Origin: Intestinibacter bartlettii
GTDB taxonomy: Bacteria > Bacillota > Clostridia > Peptostreptococcales > Peptostreptococcaceae
DNA length: 64,000 nucleotides
Direction of reading: 5' to 3'
NCBI GenBank assembly: GCA_025148965.1
Contig: CP102273.1
Span: 2,294,001 to 2,358,000 of the forward strand
Shown here piece after piece: positions 54,602 through 63,116 of this stretch. Numbering within the stretch: position 1 is the first letter of the stretch; each line of letters starts with the position of its first letter. The position numbers and the translations under genes were made by a program. The notes beneath the pieces are model-generated. The model was not told the origin of the DNA. It did no database searches and saw only the letters and a list, made by a program, of their open reading frames with translations.

Positions 54602-54724
54602 TTATTTTCTTTTTCCTATTTTAGATAATATAAATTTAAAAAGTTTATATAATAAGAAAATAATTAAAAGAAATAATATCCACGATATTATATAACTTAT
54701 AGATAAAATCATTTGAGAATTCAT
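54602..54724 (-). CDS. Small single-pass membrane protein, 40 aa
   Basis: A 40-codon gene that starts MNSQMILSISYIISWILFLL and continues IIFLLYKLFKFILSKIGKRK, a single membrane helix with a basic C-terminal tail. AGAAAGGAAATTT gives a fair ribosome binding site before the ATG at 54724. It starts 25 nt after the stop of Rhs cassette B, the position of an immunity gene. It could also be a toxin-like hydrophobic peptide or a remnant. No family recognised. Confidence 0.5.
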   Translation of the reverse strand: MNSQMILSISYIISWILFLLIIFLLYKLFKFILSKIGKRK

Positions 54725-54749
54725 ATATAAATTTCCTTTCTACTACTAT

Positions 54750-56630
54750 TTAAATTTTTGCAGTTTTTACATTTGATGTAAAATTATAAACAGAAGTTAA
54801 ACTTAATTTAATTGGATTATATTCATTATTTATTGCAAAATATCCAGTCATAACTCCTACAACTTTAATATATGCTGTTGTTTTATTTGAATTAAACTCA
54901 TGACTAATATTCTTTTGTTTCCAAGAAAATGATACCGGAAAATACAATCCAGAAATCCAGCTTTTCTTATCTGTTATTTTTTTAAATTGATCTTTTTTAT
55001 TTTTTTTAGTTACAGTAAATTTAAATTGAACATAAATTTTTACTGGTGGATCATAAGGAATTGCTCCTATCCATTTTGAATAACATTTACTTAAATATTT
55101 TTTCCCTTCAATATATGAATGTCCTGAAGGATCTATATAATTAATAGGATTATTTGCACAATAAGCATATAAATGTAAACTGCTTGGTTCATTAATTTCT
55201 CCTCTATAAGTATCTTGTGTAATAAATCTAGCATCCTCTGGATTATAATATCTTGCATTTAAATAATATAATGATGTACTTTGATCATAAATCCCGCCAG
55301 TATAAGCTATTTCATTATAGAAATCTATACCACCAAATTCTTCTGTTTCTCCAAAATCAGAATATTTATAACTTATTTTAGCATTTTTATTATTATCAAT
55401 AATATTTGTTGTACTACCTTTTATATCTTTATTATAGACATAATATTCAAGTCCTGTTAAATCATATCTCATAGTAGAAATTATATTTCCTTCAAGTCCT
55501 ACAAAGTTATGACTTGTTTTCTTTTCATCTTTATCTGTTGTGTATAAAACACTTCCATTTTGATAATAATAGTTTATAGAATTATCTCCTTCGCTCTTTT
55601 GAATTCTTTGACCATCGCCATTATATAAATTACTTTGTGTTGTTGTTTTATTATTTTCAGTTTGTGTATAAGTATCCAGTCTATTATCAACATCATAAGT
55701 CATTTCTTTTGTAATATTTTTAATACTATCTACTTCCTTGATATTGTTTCCGTTTTCATCATAAGAATAAGTTTTCTTAGAAGTAGTTTTTCCAGTTGAT
55801 AAATTCGATGTTTCTGAAGATACTAATTGGTTTAAATCGTTATAAGTGTAATCTGTTATATTATTTGTATCACTCAATATATTTGATTTTGATATCATAT
55901 TTCCAACTTTGTCGTATTCATAAGCATAGCTTTCAGTTTTATTAGTCTTATTATTAACTATATCAGAATTTATAAGTCTATTTAATTTATCGTATTCATA
56001 TGATCTCTTTTCGTCTACTTTATCGCTATCTTTTGTTGGATAATTATTTACAATACTCTCTGATTTTATATTTGAATTTTTATCATAAGTATAAGTATAT
56101 GATTCTTTTACAGTATCTGAATCACTATTATAGTACTTCATAGAACTTACTCTACCTAAATTGTCATAAGTATATTTTTTCAAAATATAACCATTTACAT
56201 TGCTATTTGTATCGTAAGTATAATCTTTTATATTATTTATCGTTCCATCACTATTGTAAATATAATCTCTTAATTCTTTATATACGCTATTAATTTTTGC
56301 TTTAATTCCAGTAATCCAATTGTATTCATTATATTCAAACTTGATTGATGTAATCCCGTCATTTAATGAAGTTGGATAAACAATTTCAGTTATATTTCCT
56401 TCTACATCATATTTATAAACTAATTTATGATTATTGATAGCTCCATCAGATGGTTTAGAAGATGCATTTATCTCTGAATATCCTGTCATTTTACCATTTA
56501 AATCATATTCATAATATGTATAATGATAAGAAATAGAATCATTTCCATCGAATTTATAATCAATCATAGAAGTTATATTTCCTTTAAAATCATAAGTGTA
56601 ATCTGTTTTTTTATTTCCGTAGTTCCCCAC
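54750..56630 (-). CDS. Rhs cassette B: RHS/YD-repeat protein, 5'-truncated, with C-terminal tip
   Basis: 626 residues. About eleven YD-type repeats (for example DYTYDFKGNITSM, YKYDVEGNITEI, YTYDNLGRVSSM, YEYDKLNRLINS) lead into the Rhs core end (SLYYLNARYYNPEDARFITQ, then NPINYIDPSGH). After this comes a 125-residue tip with KIYVQFKFTVTKKNKKDQF, unrelated to the tip of cassette A. The frame opens with GTG directly after two in-frame TAG codons, and there is no signal peptide, secretion domain or good ribosome binding site. So it is probably the 3' part of a larger Rhs/WapA-like gene. It may be non-functional or a recombination donor. Confidence 0.75.
   Translation of the reverse strand: MGNYGNKKTDYTYDFKGNITSMIDYKFDGNDSISYHYTYYEYDLNGKMTGYSEINASSKPSDGAINNHKLVYKYDVEGNITEIVYPTSLNDGITSIKFEYNEYNWITGIKAKINSVYKELRDYIYNSDGTINNIKDYTYDTNSNVNGYILKKYTYDNLGRVSSMKYYNSDSDTVKESYTYTYDKNSNIKSESIVNNYPTKDSDKVDEKRSYEYDKLNRLINSDIVNNKTNKTESYAYEYDKVGNMISKSNILSDTNNITDYTYNDLNQLVSSETSNLSTGKTTSKKTYSYDENGNNIKEVDSIKNITKEMTYDVDNRLDTYTQTENNKTTTQSNLYNGDGQRIQKSEGDNSINYYYQNGSVLYTTDKDEKKTSHNFVGLEGNIISTMRYDLTGLEYYVYNKDIKGSTTNIIDNNKNAKISYKYSDFGETEEFGGIDFYNEIAYTGGIYDQSTSLYYLNARYYNPEDARFITQDTYRGEINEPSSLHLYAYCANNPINYIDPSGHSYIEGKKYLSKCYSKWIGAIPYDPPVKIYVQFKFTVTKKNKKDQFKKITDKKSWISGLYFPVSFSWKQKNISHEFNSNKTTAYIKVVGVMTGYFAINNEYNPIKLSLTSVYNFTSNVKTAKI
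55119..55775 (-). repeat. 657-nt Rhs direct repeat, copy B
   Basis: It is co-linear, without gaps, with 53745-54401. The encoded peptides differ at scattered positions only (for example MDTYTQ/LDTYTQ, VDPTGH/IDPSGH). Confidence 0.85.
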
Positions 56631-56804
56631 CTACTATATTTTAAATTTAATATTGTATTAATATTTAAACTTACACTTAATTTTAGCATATTTTTCCAAC
56701 CATAACAACAAATTTATAATTTTTTTAAGTATTTATATAATCAAATACTTTATCATATATAAATTCACCATAAACTCTAAAATATTATAAATTGCTCATA
56801 ATAA

Positions 56805-56842
56805 AAAAGGATCTGAATAAATTATTTATTTCAGATCCTTTT
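56805..56842 (-). terminator. Terminator overlapping the end of the 66-aa gene
   Basis: AAAAGGATCTGAATAAAT and the complementary arm up to 56842 pair. The upstream arm on the minus strand encodes the last residues KDLK and the stop. Confidence 0.8.
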
Positions 56843-57026
56843 GTTCTTTCATTTTTAATTTTAACGCTTTAAAAAATCTCATCATTAAATATATTTCATA
56901 AGTCATAGCCACGCAGCAAATAAGTCTTGTCGTCATATCTGTTGTTTTTAGCCCGACTTTAGTGAAATATACGAATAAGATAAAATCGACTGTAAATATA
57001 AGTATATCTAATATCAATATTTTCAT
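56826..57026 (-). CDS. Small membrane protein, 66 aa
   Basis: A small protein with two hydrophobic segments (LDILIFTVDFILFVYF and TRLICCVAMTYEIYLMMRFF) and a basic C-terminus (KALKLKMKEQKDLK). Function not recognised. AGGAG abuts the ATG at 57026 with no spacing, so the TTG three codons later (57017) may be the real start. Its terminator stem overlaps the last codons. It is near the DUF134 gene but separated by a terminator. Confidence 0.55.
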   Translation of the reverse strand: MKILILDILIFTVDFILFVYFTKVGLKTTDMTTRLICCVAMTYEIYLMMRFFKALKLKMKEQKDLK

Positions 57027-57035
57027 CTCCTAAAC

Positions 57036-57065
57036 AAAAAGCCCTGATATAAAACCAGAGCTTTT
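57036..57065 (-). terminator. Terminator of the DUF134 gene
   Basis: AAAAGCCCTG and CAGAGCTTTT pair with one mismatch around a short loop; five T follow on the minus strand. Confidence 0.65.
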
Positions 57066-57143
57066 CATATTATTTCTAATAATATCAAAATTTATCGATG
57101 AAGTCAATATTATATGTTTTCTAAGTACTACAGAATAAACACC

Positions 57144-57581
57144 TTATTTTTTGCAACACCATTTTTTACAAAAGCTTTCTTTTTTGTTGCACATAACTTC
57201 TGTTGAAGAGCATTTTGGACATATTATTTTGTCTTGCTCGTATTTTACAGTGTAGATATATCCGCATTTTGCACATCTAAATTTACAAAATCTTGTTGTA
57301 TAATGACCGCCTGCGATTTTGATTGCCTTACCTTGTGTAAGTGCTATTGCAATTTTCTTTCGTCCGCTTTCGATTATGTTTTGAAAAGTTTGGCGTGATA
57401 TTTCCATCTTCTTTGCACATTCTTCTTGTGTAAGCCCTTCGATATCTTTTAAACGGATTGCTTCTAATTCTTCTACTTTTAACTCTACTTCTTCAAGTTC
57501 ACATTCTTTTTTTCCTAATGGAACAAAATAATTTCCTTCTGGAAAAAATTCTACTGTTCTGTATTTTGTAGGCCTTGCCAT
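57144..57581 (-). CDS. DUF134 family DNA-binding protein
   Basis: A 145-residue protein. MARPTKYRTVEFFPEGNYFVPLG opens the family pattern. A sigma-70 region 4-like helix-turn-helix follows (LEAIRLKDIEGLTQEECAKKMEI, then SRQTFQNIIESGRKKIAIAL). The C-terminal 45 residues are a zinc-ribbon-like cysteine region (FCKFRCAKCGYIYTV, IICPKCSSTEVMC, ESFCKKWCCKK) with nine cysteines, an extension beyond the basic DUF134 unit. It lies downstream of an Mrp/NBP35 ATPase gene, with its own promoter. A role as metal- or Fe-S-linked regulator is inferred. GGAGGGG precedes the ATG. Confidence 0.85.
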   Translation of the reverse strand: MARPTKYRTVEFFPEGNYFVPLGKKECELEEVELKVEELEAIRLKDIEGLTQEECAKKMEISRQTFQNIIESGRKKIAIALTQGKAIKIAGGHYTTRFCKFRCAKCGYIYTVKYEQDKIICPKCSSTEVMCNKKESFCKKWCCKK

Positions 57582-57611
57582 TTTAAACCCCTCCTACATT
57601 TACCAGATTAA

Positions 57612-57641
57612 ATTATACTTATTACTATATTGTATAATCAA
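57612..57641 (-). promoter_or_regulatory. Sigma-A promoter of the DUF134 gene
   Basis: Minus strand TTGATT (57641-57636), 18 nt, perfect TATAAT (57617-57612). The -35 is next to the mrp terminator stem. Confidence 0.75.
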
Positions 57642-57687
57642 AAAGAAATTATATTCATCTAAAACTATAGATAAATATAATTTCTTT
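57642..57687 (-). terminator. Terminator of mrp
   Basis: 19-nt arms with one mismatch (57642-57660, 57669-57687) around an 8-nt loop, 16 nt after the mrp stop. Confidence 0.75.
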
Positions 57688-57702
57688 CATATACTGTTTA
57701 TA

Positions 57703-58560
57703 TTAAGCCTGTGTTTTTTTTGCTTCTATTTCTTTTAAAGAGTTTAATAAGTTGATAACTATAGGATTGAATAATCCTTCTACTTCTTCATCTCCATCTT
57801 TGTATACTCCGACAGATACATTTCCTAATCCAGCATTCATAGGTAATGTCCCAAGTAAGTTTAATTGTAAGTCATCTAATAATTTAGTTGTATCACTTCC
57901 GTTGAATATTTGTATTTTCTTGCCACAGTCTGGACAGACAATATAACTCATATTTTCAACTAGACCTATTATTTCTATATTTAATTTTTTAACCATATTT
58001 ACAGCTTTTGCAACTATCATAGATACCATATCTTGTGGTACTGAAACCATAACTATTCCGTTTATTGGAATTGATTGCATAACTGTTAATGCTACGTCCC
58101 CAGTTCCTGGAGGCATATCTATTAATAAGTAATCTAATTCGCCCCAGATTACATCTGTGTAGAATTGTTTTACAGTATTAGATATCATTGCACCTCTCCA
58201 TATTACTGGTTGGTTTTCATCTTCTAATAATAAGTTAAGTGACATTACTTTTATTCCATCAGCGCTTTGAACTGGATATATACAGTTGTTTGGTGCACCC
58301 ATTGCTTTTGCATCTTTAACGCCTAAAAGTCTTGGTATACTTGGTCCTGTTATATCAGCGTCTAAAACACCTACTTTGTATCCTTGTTTTGCTAAATTTC
58401 TAGCTATAAGTGCAGATACAGTAGATTTACCTACTCCACCTTTACCACTCATTATTCCTATAATTTTTTTAATTTTGTTTAGAGGATTGTTTTGGATTCC
58501 ACAACTTTGTTGGTCTTTGTTACATTCCCCTTTTGATGGACATGATCCACAGTTTGACAT
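57703..58560 (-). CDS. mrp: Mrp/NBP35-family ATP-binding Fe-S cluster carrier
   Basis: A 285-residue P-loop ATPase that carries and transfers Fe-S clusters. The N-terminus is Cys-rich (NCGSCPSKGECNKDQQSCG), the deviant Walker A is GIMSGKGGVGKSTVSALIAR, Walker B-like VGVLDADITGPSIPRLLG, and a CxxC is present in SYIVCPDCGKKI. The start is the ATG at 58560 with AAGGAGG upstream; a longer frame to 58590 is unlikely because it would cover that site. Its own promoter lies at 58605-58634. The next gene downstream encodes a DUF134 regulator. Confidence 0.93.
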   Translation of the reverse strand: MSNCGSCPSKGECNKDQQSCGIQNNPLNKIKKIIGIMSGKGGVGKSTVSALIARNLAKQGYKVGVLDADITGPSIPRLLGVKDAKAMGAPNNCIYPVQSADGIKVMSLNLLLEDENQPVIWRGAMISNTVKQFYTDVIWGELDYLLIDMPPGTGDVALTVMQSIPINGIVMVSVPQDMVSMIVAKAVNMVKKLNIEIIGLVENMSYIVCPDCGKKIQIFNGSDTTKLLDDLQLNLLGTLPMNAGLGNVSVGVYKDGDEEVEGLFNPIVINLLNSLKEIEAKKTQA

Positions 58561-58604
58561 TTCTGATTCCTCCTTAATTGTTATTGGCATTTGCTACTAA
58601 CTAA

Positions 58605-58634
58605 ATAATAGTACTTCTAACAATTATTTGTCAA
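58605..58634 (-). promoter_or_regulatory. Sigma-A promoter of mrp
   Basis: Minus strand TTGACA (58634-58629), 18 nt, TATTAT (58610-58605), 45 nt before the start codon. Confidence 0.75.
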
Positions 58635-58656
58635 TCAGTATATCAAATTATTAATT

Positions 58657-60558
58657 TTATAAATATATGTCAGAAAATTCTATATCTATCATATTTGCTT
58701 TATTTTCTTTAAATATTATATTATCATCATTTTTTTCTTCTATTTTCTTTCTAGGTAATGTAAATATAATTGAACATCCGTCTTTTTCTTCACTATTTAC
58801 CCTTATAGTTCCATTATGTAAATCAACTAAAGCTTTTACTATATAAAGACCTATTCCAGTACCTTCTCTTTCGCTTTTCATTTTACTTCTAACTTGTTCA
58901 AATCTATCAAAAATATTAGGTATTTTTTCTTCTGGAATTCCCGGTCCTTCATCTTTAACTTCGACAACTACATCTTTTTCATTAACACTTACATTTACAA
59001 ATATATTTCCATCTTTCTTATTAAATTTAATAGCATTTGATAGCAGATTGAGCATAATTCGCTCTATATAACTAGGGTCAAAACCTATAACTTCTTCCTC
59101 AATATCTGTATCAAATATCAAATTCATATTTTTAGATTTTACAAAATCTAATACTGAAGAACAAGTATCTTCTATAAAACTTATTATATCTGAATTTATA
59201 GGGTGAATTTCTATACTCTTTGAATCAATCTTTGTTGAATCGATTAAATTATTTATTAATTTTACTAATCTAAATGTATTTCGTTGCATTATATTTATAT
59301 AATTTGAAAAATAATTATAATTTTCCTTATCTAATGTACTTAATTTCAATTTTAAAACTTGTATAGAACTCAAAATTAAATTAACTGGCGTTCTAAGTTC
59401 ATGAGATATATTGGCAAAAAAGTCTAATCTTATTTTCTCTTTTTCTTCTTCTAATGCTACTTCTTTTGTTATATCAGTTAATATACCTATTCTTTTGATT
59501 GCTTTACCATCTTCATCTATTATAGGAAGAAACTTATATTGTATCCATTTTTCTTTACCATTTTTTAATTTAGCCTTCGCCCTACCTTCATTCATTTTAT
59601 CAAATTCATAGTCTTTTAATATACCTTCTTTTTGTTCTTCATTTTTAAAAAAATTGTTAAATTGATAGACATCATGTGCATAGTAATCACAAGACTCTTC
59701 AAATATAGTTTCATAAGCTGGACTCATATAAATTATATTTTTTTCATCTCTTATAAAAAATACTGAGTCACAATATTTTGTTATTTCTCTAAAGTTTTTC
59801 TCATTATTATTTAAATTTTCATAAAATCTTGCTCTACATTTTCCATCGATGGCAATTCCCATAGTTCCTATTGGATGGTTATCTTTATCTAATAAAGGCC
59901 ATATAGTTGTATCTACAGTTTTGTCACCATTGCGAAATGGAAATGTTTCTTCAAAAATTTTTATAGTATTATCTTCTATTACCTCTTTCTCATTAGCTCT
60001 AAAATTATCACATTGTCTTTTTGGCCAAACATCATAACTATTCAGACCTTCAATACTTTCTTTGCTTTCAAATCCTACTTCATCTAACCATTTTTTATTT
60101 ACAGTTATATAATTTCCCTTTATATCCTTCACCCAAAAATAAACTCCCGTGGCCTTGTCCAATTGCTCTGAAAATCTAAAAATCTCTTGTTCAAAATTCA
60201 GTTTAAATATCAGTATAAAATATTCTTCTAAATAATAACCGTCTATATTTAAGTACATTCCATATGATATTTTTCCAAAACTAACATTTTTAAATTCATT
60301 TTTCTCTACTATTTTTAAAAATTCTTCAAATTTTATTTTTTGATTATTGTCATCGAATTTTTTACTAAAAGCTTCTTTTATATTATCTATGTTTAAATTA
60401 CTTTTTGCTAATATTTTTTTTAAAATCTCTATTAGAGAATTATTGTACTCTATAATATCAAAGCCAATATACTCTCCATTTTTATTTTTATAACCCTTTA
60501 TTTTTAGAAAGCCGTCTTTACTATTTTTTAAGATTCGTTCATAAATTTTACCACCCAT
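58657..60558 (-). CDS. PAS-domain sensor histidine kinase
   Basis: About 633 residues, without transmembrane segments. An N-terminal unassigned region (1-125) is followed by two PAS domains (about 130-245, GVYFWVKDIKGNYITVNKKW; and 255-370, FFIRDEKNIIYMSPAYETIF). Then comes the DHp domain with the phosphorylated His in FFANISHELRTPVNLILSS, and the ATPase domain with N box LLSNAIKFNKKDG, G1 VKDEGPGIPEEKI and G2 GTGIGLYIVKALV. No response regulator lies next to it, so it is an orphan kinase, a type that in clostridia can feed Spo0A. The second ATG (60558) is preferred, being 7 nt after AAGGGG; the first is at 60564. Confidence 0.92.
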   Translation of the reverse strand: MGGKIYERILKNSKDGFLKIKGYKNKNGEYIGFDIIEYNNSLIEILKKILAKSNLNIDNIKEAFSKKFDDNNQKIKFEEFLKIVEKNEFKNVSFGKISYGMYLNIDGYYLEEYFILIFKLNFEQEIFRFSEQLDKATGVYFWVKDIKGNYITVNKKWLDEVGFESKESIEGLNSYDVWPKRQCDNFRANEKEVIEDNTIKIFEETFPFRNGDKTVDTTIWPLLDKDNHPIGTMGIAIDGKCRARFYENLNNNEKNFREITKYCDSVFFIRDEKNIIYMSPAYETIFEESCDYYAHDVYQFNNFFKNEEQKEGILKDYEFDKMNEGRAKAKLKNGKEKWIQYKFLPIIDEDGKAIKRIGILTDITKEVALEEEKEKIRLDFFANISHELRTPVNLILSSIQVLKLKLSTLDKENYNYFSNYINIMQRNTFRLVKLINNLIDSTKIDSKSIEIHPINSDIISFIEDTCSSVLDFVKSKNMNLIFDTDIEEEVIGFDPSYIERIMLNLLSNAIKFNKKDGNIFVNVSVNEKDVVVEVKDEGPGIPEEKIPNIFDRFEQVRSKMKSEREGTGIGLYIVKALVDLHNGTIRVNSEEKDGCSIIFTLPRKKIEEKNDDNIIFKENKANMIDIEFSDIYL

Positions 60559-60646
60559 AATCATACCCCTTTTTTATCATCCGAGTTTAAATACAAATTT
60601 TTAAAATATATTGAATCATTATATTAATATATTATATTTTTTTAGT

Positions 60647-60705
60647 AAAAAATCCTTTTTTCTCATCAATAATTTGTATAAAAAATCCTTTTTTGTCAAT
60701 AATTT
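60647..60705. repeat. Short tandem-like repeat upstream of ssb
   Basis: AAAAAATCCTTTTTT occurs at 60647-60661 and 60680-60694, each followed after 2-5 nt by CAATAATTT (60667-60675, 60697-60705). Role unknown. Confidence 0.6.
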
Positions 60706-60737
60706 TAATAAATACTAAAGAAAAAGGTGGTTAAAGC

Positions 60738-61166
60738 ATGAATAATGTTAGTTTGATTGGAAGACTGGTTTTTGACCCAGAACTAAAATACGTAAATGAT
60801 GACAGAGCTGTATGCACATTTTGTCTAGCTGTATCTAGAAATTATCGAAATAAAGATGGAGTAATCCCAACAGATTTTATAAATATAGATATCTGGGGAA
60901 GAAGGGCAGAAACATTATGCCAATATGCCTCAAAAGGTTCTCTAATCGCCGTAGAAGGTTCTTTAAGAATAGACAAATATGTGAATAAAGATGGTCAAAA
61001 CAGAACTAAAGCCATAATAAATGCCTATAATTTTCACTTTTTAGGACATAAACACAGAAGTTCAGACCATCGCAAAGTATTCGAAGACAAAGATATATTT
61101 AAAGATGTAATAAATGATGCGGAAGTATTTGAAGGTGAATTATCAGAAGATCAAATTCCATTTTAA
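60738..61166 (+). CDS. ssb: Single-stranded DNA-binding protein
   Basis: A 142-residue OB-fold SSB. NNVSLIGRLVFDPELKYV, AVCTFCLAVSRNYRNKDG, TDFINIDIWGRRAETLCQYA, KGSLIAVEGSLRIDKYVNKDG and the acidic C-terminal tail ending SEDQIPF (the interaction tip) are typical. The linker is short. It lies outside an rpsF-rpsR context and alone, so it may be a second, non-essential SSB, for example one used in competence or recombination. GGTGG precedes the ATG. Confidence 0.94.
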   Translation: MNNVSLIGRLVFDPELKYVNDDRAVCTFCLAVSRNYRNKDGVIPTDFINIDIWGRRAETLCQYASKGSLIAVEGSLRIDKYVNKDGQNRTKAIINAYNFHFLGHKHRSSDHRKVFEDKDIFKDVINDAEVFEGELSEDQIPF

Positions 61167-61175
61167 TTAAAGATT

Positions 61176-61216
61176 AAAAAATCTATGGAAGATATTTTAT
61201 CCTCCATAGATTTTTT
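61176..61216. terminator. Bidirectional terminator between ssb and the amylase gene
   Basis: Perfect 14-bp arms (61176-61189, 61203-61216) with six T at the plus end and six A at the other. Confidence 0.88.
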
Positions 61217-61234
61217 AGTTTTAGTATAAATTTA

Positions 61235-63115
61235 CTATTTCCAAAGTTTAAATATTCTATATGATTTTGAATCTATATCAATATTAAACTTATTATCTAT
61301 TCCTATAATCTTTTCACCATTATTGATTACAGAATATGTCACAGTCACTTCTTCTATACAATCTGCTTCTAAGTTTATTTTTACATTTTGCTTAGATTCA
61401 CTTCTATTTATAAGAATTAATTCACTATCATCTTCATTGTATCTTATATATCCAAATACATCGTCATTTTCTGTATATATGAAATAAGTATCCCCTAAAG
61501 CAAATACTTTATTTCTATTTCTAAATTGGCTACAATGTCTATAGAAATCCATTATTTCCATATCTTCATTTTTCCAAGGATATGTTTTTCTGTTTTCTGG
61601 ATCTTTTCCACCTTCAAGCCCTGCTTCATCACCATAGTATATATATGGTACTCCTTCAAAACTCATTTGTGTAAGTATTGCTAGTTTTAATAAATCTTTA
61701 TCAGATTTTAAAGCAGTTTTTATTCTGACAATATCGTGACTACTTAATAGATTAAGATTAGACTTAAATGCTTCACTTGGATAGTTTTCTTTTATTGTCA
61801 TAAAGAAATCATTTAATTGCCAAGATGTTTTTTCTCCATTTAAGAAATTAACTAAATTATCTCTAAATGGATATCCTAAAACACTATCTAATTGGTCGCC
61901 AAGTAAATAAGTTCTTCTTTCTCCATAGCTGATTTTATTAGATGCATCTTCCCAAACTTCACCGATTACTATCGATTCTTCGTTATTTTTTTTAACTTCC
62001 TTTTTCAATTCTTGTATAAATTTAGTAGGAAGTTCATCTGCTACATCTAGTCTCCAACCTTTAACACCCATATTCATCCACTTATTTATTACACTATCTT
62101 TGTCGTAAATAATATAATCCATAAATGAAGGCTCTAATTCATTAGTGTTAGGTAGAGCTTTTATTCCCCACCAAGATTGGTATTCTTCTGGTCCTTCTTT
62201 AAAATTAAACCATGTTCTATATGGTGAATCTTCTGATTGATAAGCACCTACACTGTCATAATTATTAAATTTGTTGAAATATATGCTGTCTGCTCCAATG
62301 TGACTGAATACACCATCAAGAACTACAGCCATTCCTTTTTCAGCTGCTTTATCAATTAATTCCTTGAATATTTTTTCATCACCAAACATAGGGTCTATAT
62401 TTTTATAATTTCCAGTATCATATTTGTGGTTACTTGCTGCTTCAAATATAGGACTTAAATATATAACTGTAACACCTAGTTTTTTTAGATATCCTAGTTT
62501 ATTAATTATTCCCTTAAGGTTACCACCATGAAAATCCCATCTTAGGATTTCTCCATTTTGGTCTTTTATATACATTGGGTCATCTTCCCAATTCCCATAT
62601 AAAAATGAGTTTTTCTTAGGATTATCAACCTTTCCACTTCTATTACCATTATTAAATCTGTCTACAAATACATGGTATAAAACACCTTCTTTAAACCATG
62701 AAGGCACCTTATAATCTTCATAAACAGTCAGTTGATATTTATTTAAATCATCATAATTATATTCACAAATCATTCCATTATTAGCTTGTTTGCCATAGAA
62801 TAATGTTTTTTGTTCACCATATAAGTTTACTTCTACTGATAAAAAGTAATAGTATGTTGCGGGTTGTTCTAAAGGAGAAATTTCTACAGAATACTCTCTT
62901 ACTTTTTCATTTTCCCCGCTTTGTTGTAATTCTAATTCCCTCACTAATACTGGATTTAAATTTTCATCTTCTTTTTCTATTATTAATTTTATACTGCATA
63001 CATCAAAAGCCTTGCTACTTTCAACTTTAATAATCGCACTTTCACAAGTCTTTAAAGCTCCAAATGGAGTTTTAAAATTTGTATCCCATGAATTATAATT
63101 TACAATATTTGCCAT
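61235..63115 (-). CDS. GH13 alpha-amylase family enzyme (neopullulanase/maltogenic-type)
   Basis: A 626-residue cytosolic glycoside hydrolase. A beta-rich N-terminal domain (about 1-130, CBM34-like) precedes the GH13 barrel. The family regions are VVLDGVFSHIG (region I), GWRLDVADELP (nucleophile Asp), IGEVWEDA (acid/base Glu) and LLSSHDIVR (region IV Asp). No signal peptide is seen. The start is the ATG at 63115 with AAGGTG upstream, one base after the glgP stop; a longer reading from 63148 overlaps glgP. Acting with the phosphorylase, it would break down stored glycogen or maltodextrins. Confidence 0.92.
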   Translation of the reverse strand: MANIVNYNSWDTNFKTPFGALKTCESAIIKVESSKAFDVCSIKLIIEKEDENLNPVLVRELELQQSGENEKVREYSVEISPLEQPATYYYFLSVEVNLYGEQKTLFYGKQANNGMICEYNYDDLNKYQLTVYEDYKVPSWFKEGVLYHVFVDRFNNGNRSGKVDNPKKNSFLYGNWEDDPMYIKDQNGEILRWDFHGGNLKGIINKLGYLKKLGVTVIYLSPIFEAASNHKYDTGNYKNIDPMFGDEKIFKELIDKAAEKGMAVVLDGVFSHIGADSIYFNKFNNYDSVGAYQSEDSPYRTWFNFKEGPEEYQSWWGIKALPNTNELEPSFMDYIIYDKDSVINKWMNMGVKGWRLDVADELPTKFIQELKKEVKKNNEESIVIGEVWEDASNKISYGERRTYLLGDQLDSVLGYPFRDNLVNFLNGEKTSWQLNDFFMTIKENYPSEAFKSNLNLLSSHDIVRIKTALKSDKDLLKLAILTQMSFEGVPYIYYGDEAGLEGGKDPENRKTYPWKNEDMEIMDFYRHCSQFRNRNKVFALGDTYFIYTENDDVFGYIRYNEDDSELILINRSESKQNVKINLEADCIEEVTVTYSVINNGEKIIGIDNKFNIDIDSKSYRIFKLWK

Positions 63116-63116
63116 A

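Noticed and set aside
53745-55775. Repeat pair as a mobile element or CRISPR-like array
   Set aside because: The repeats are coding Rhs core sequence; there are no transposase genes, terminal inverted repeats or regular spacers.
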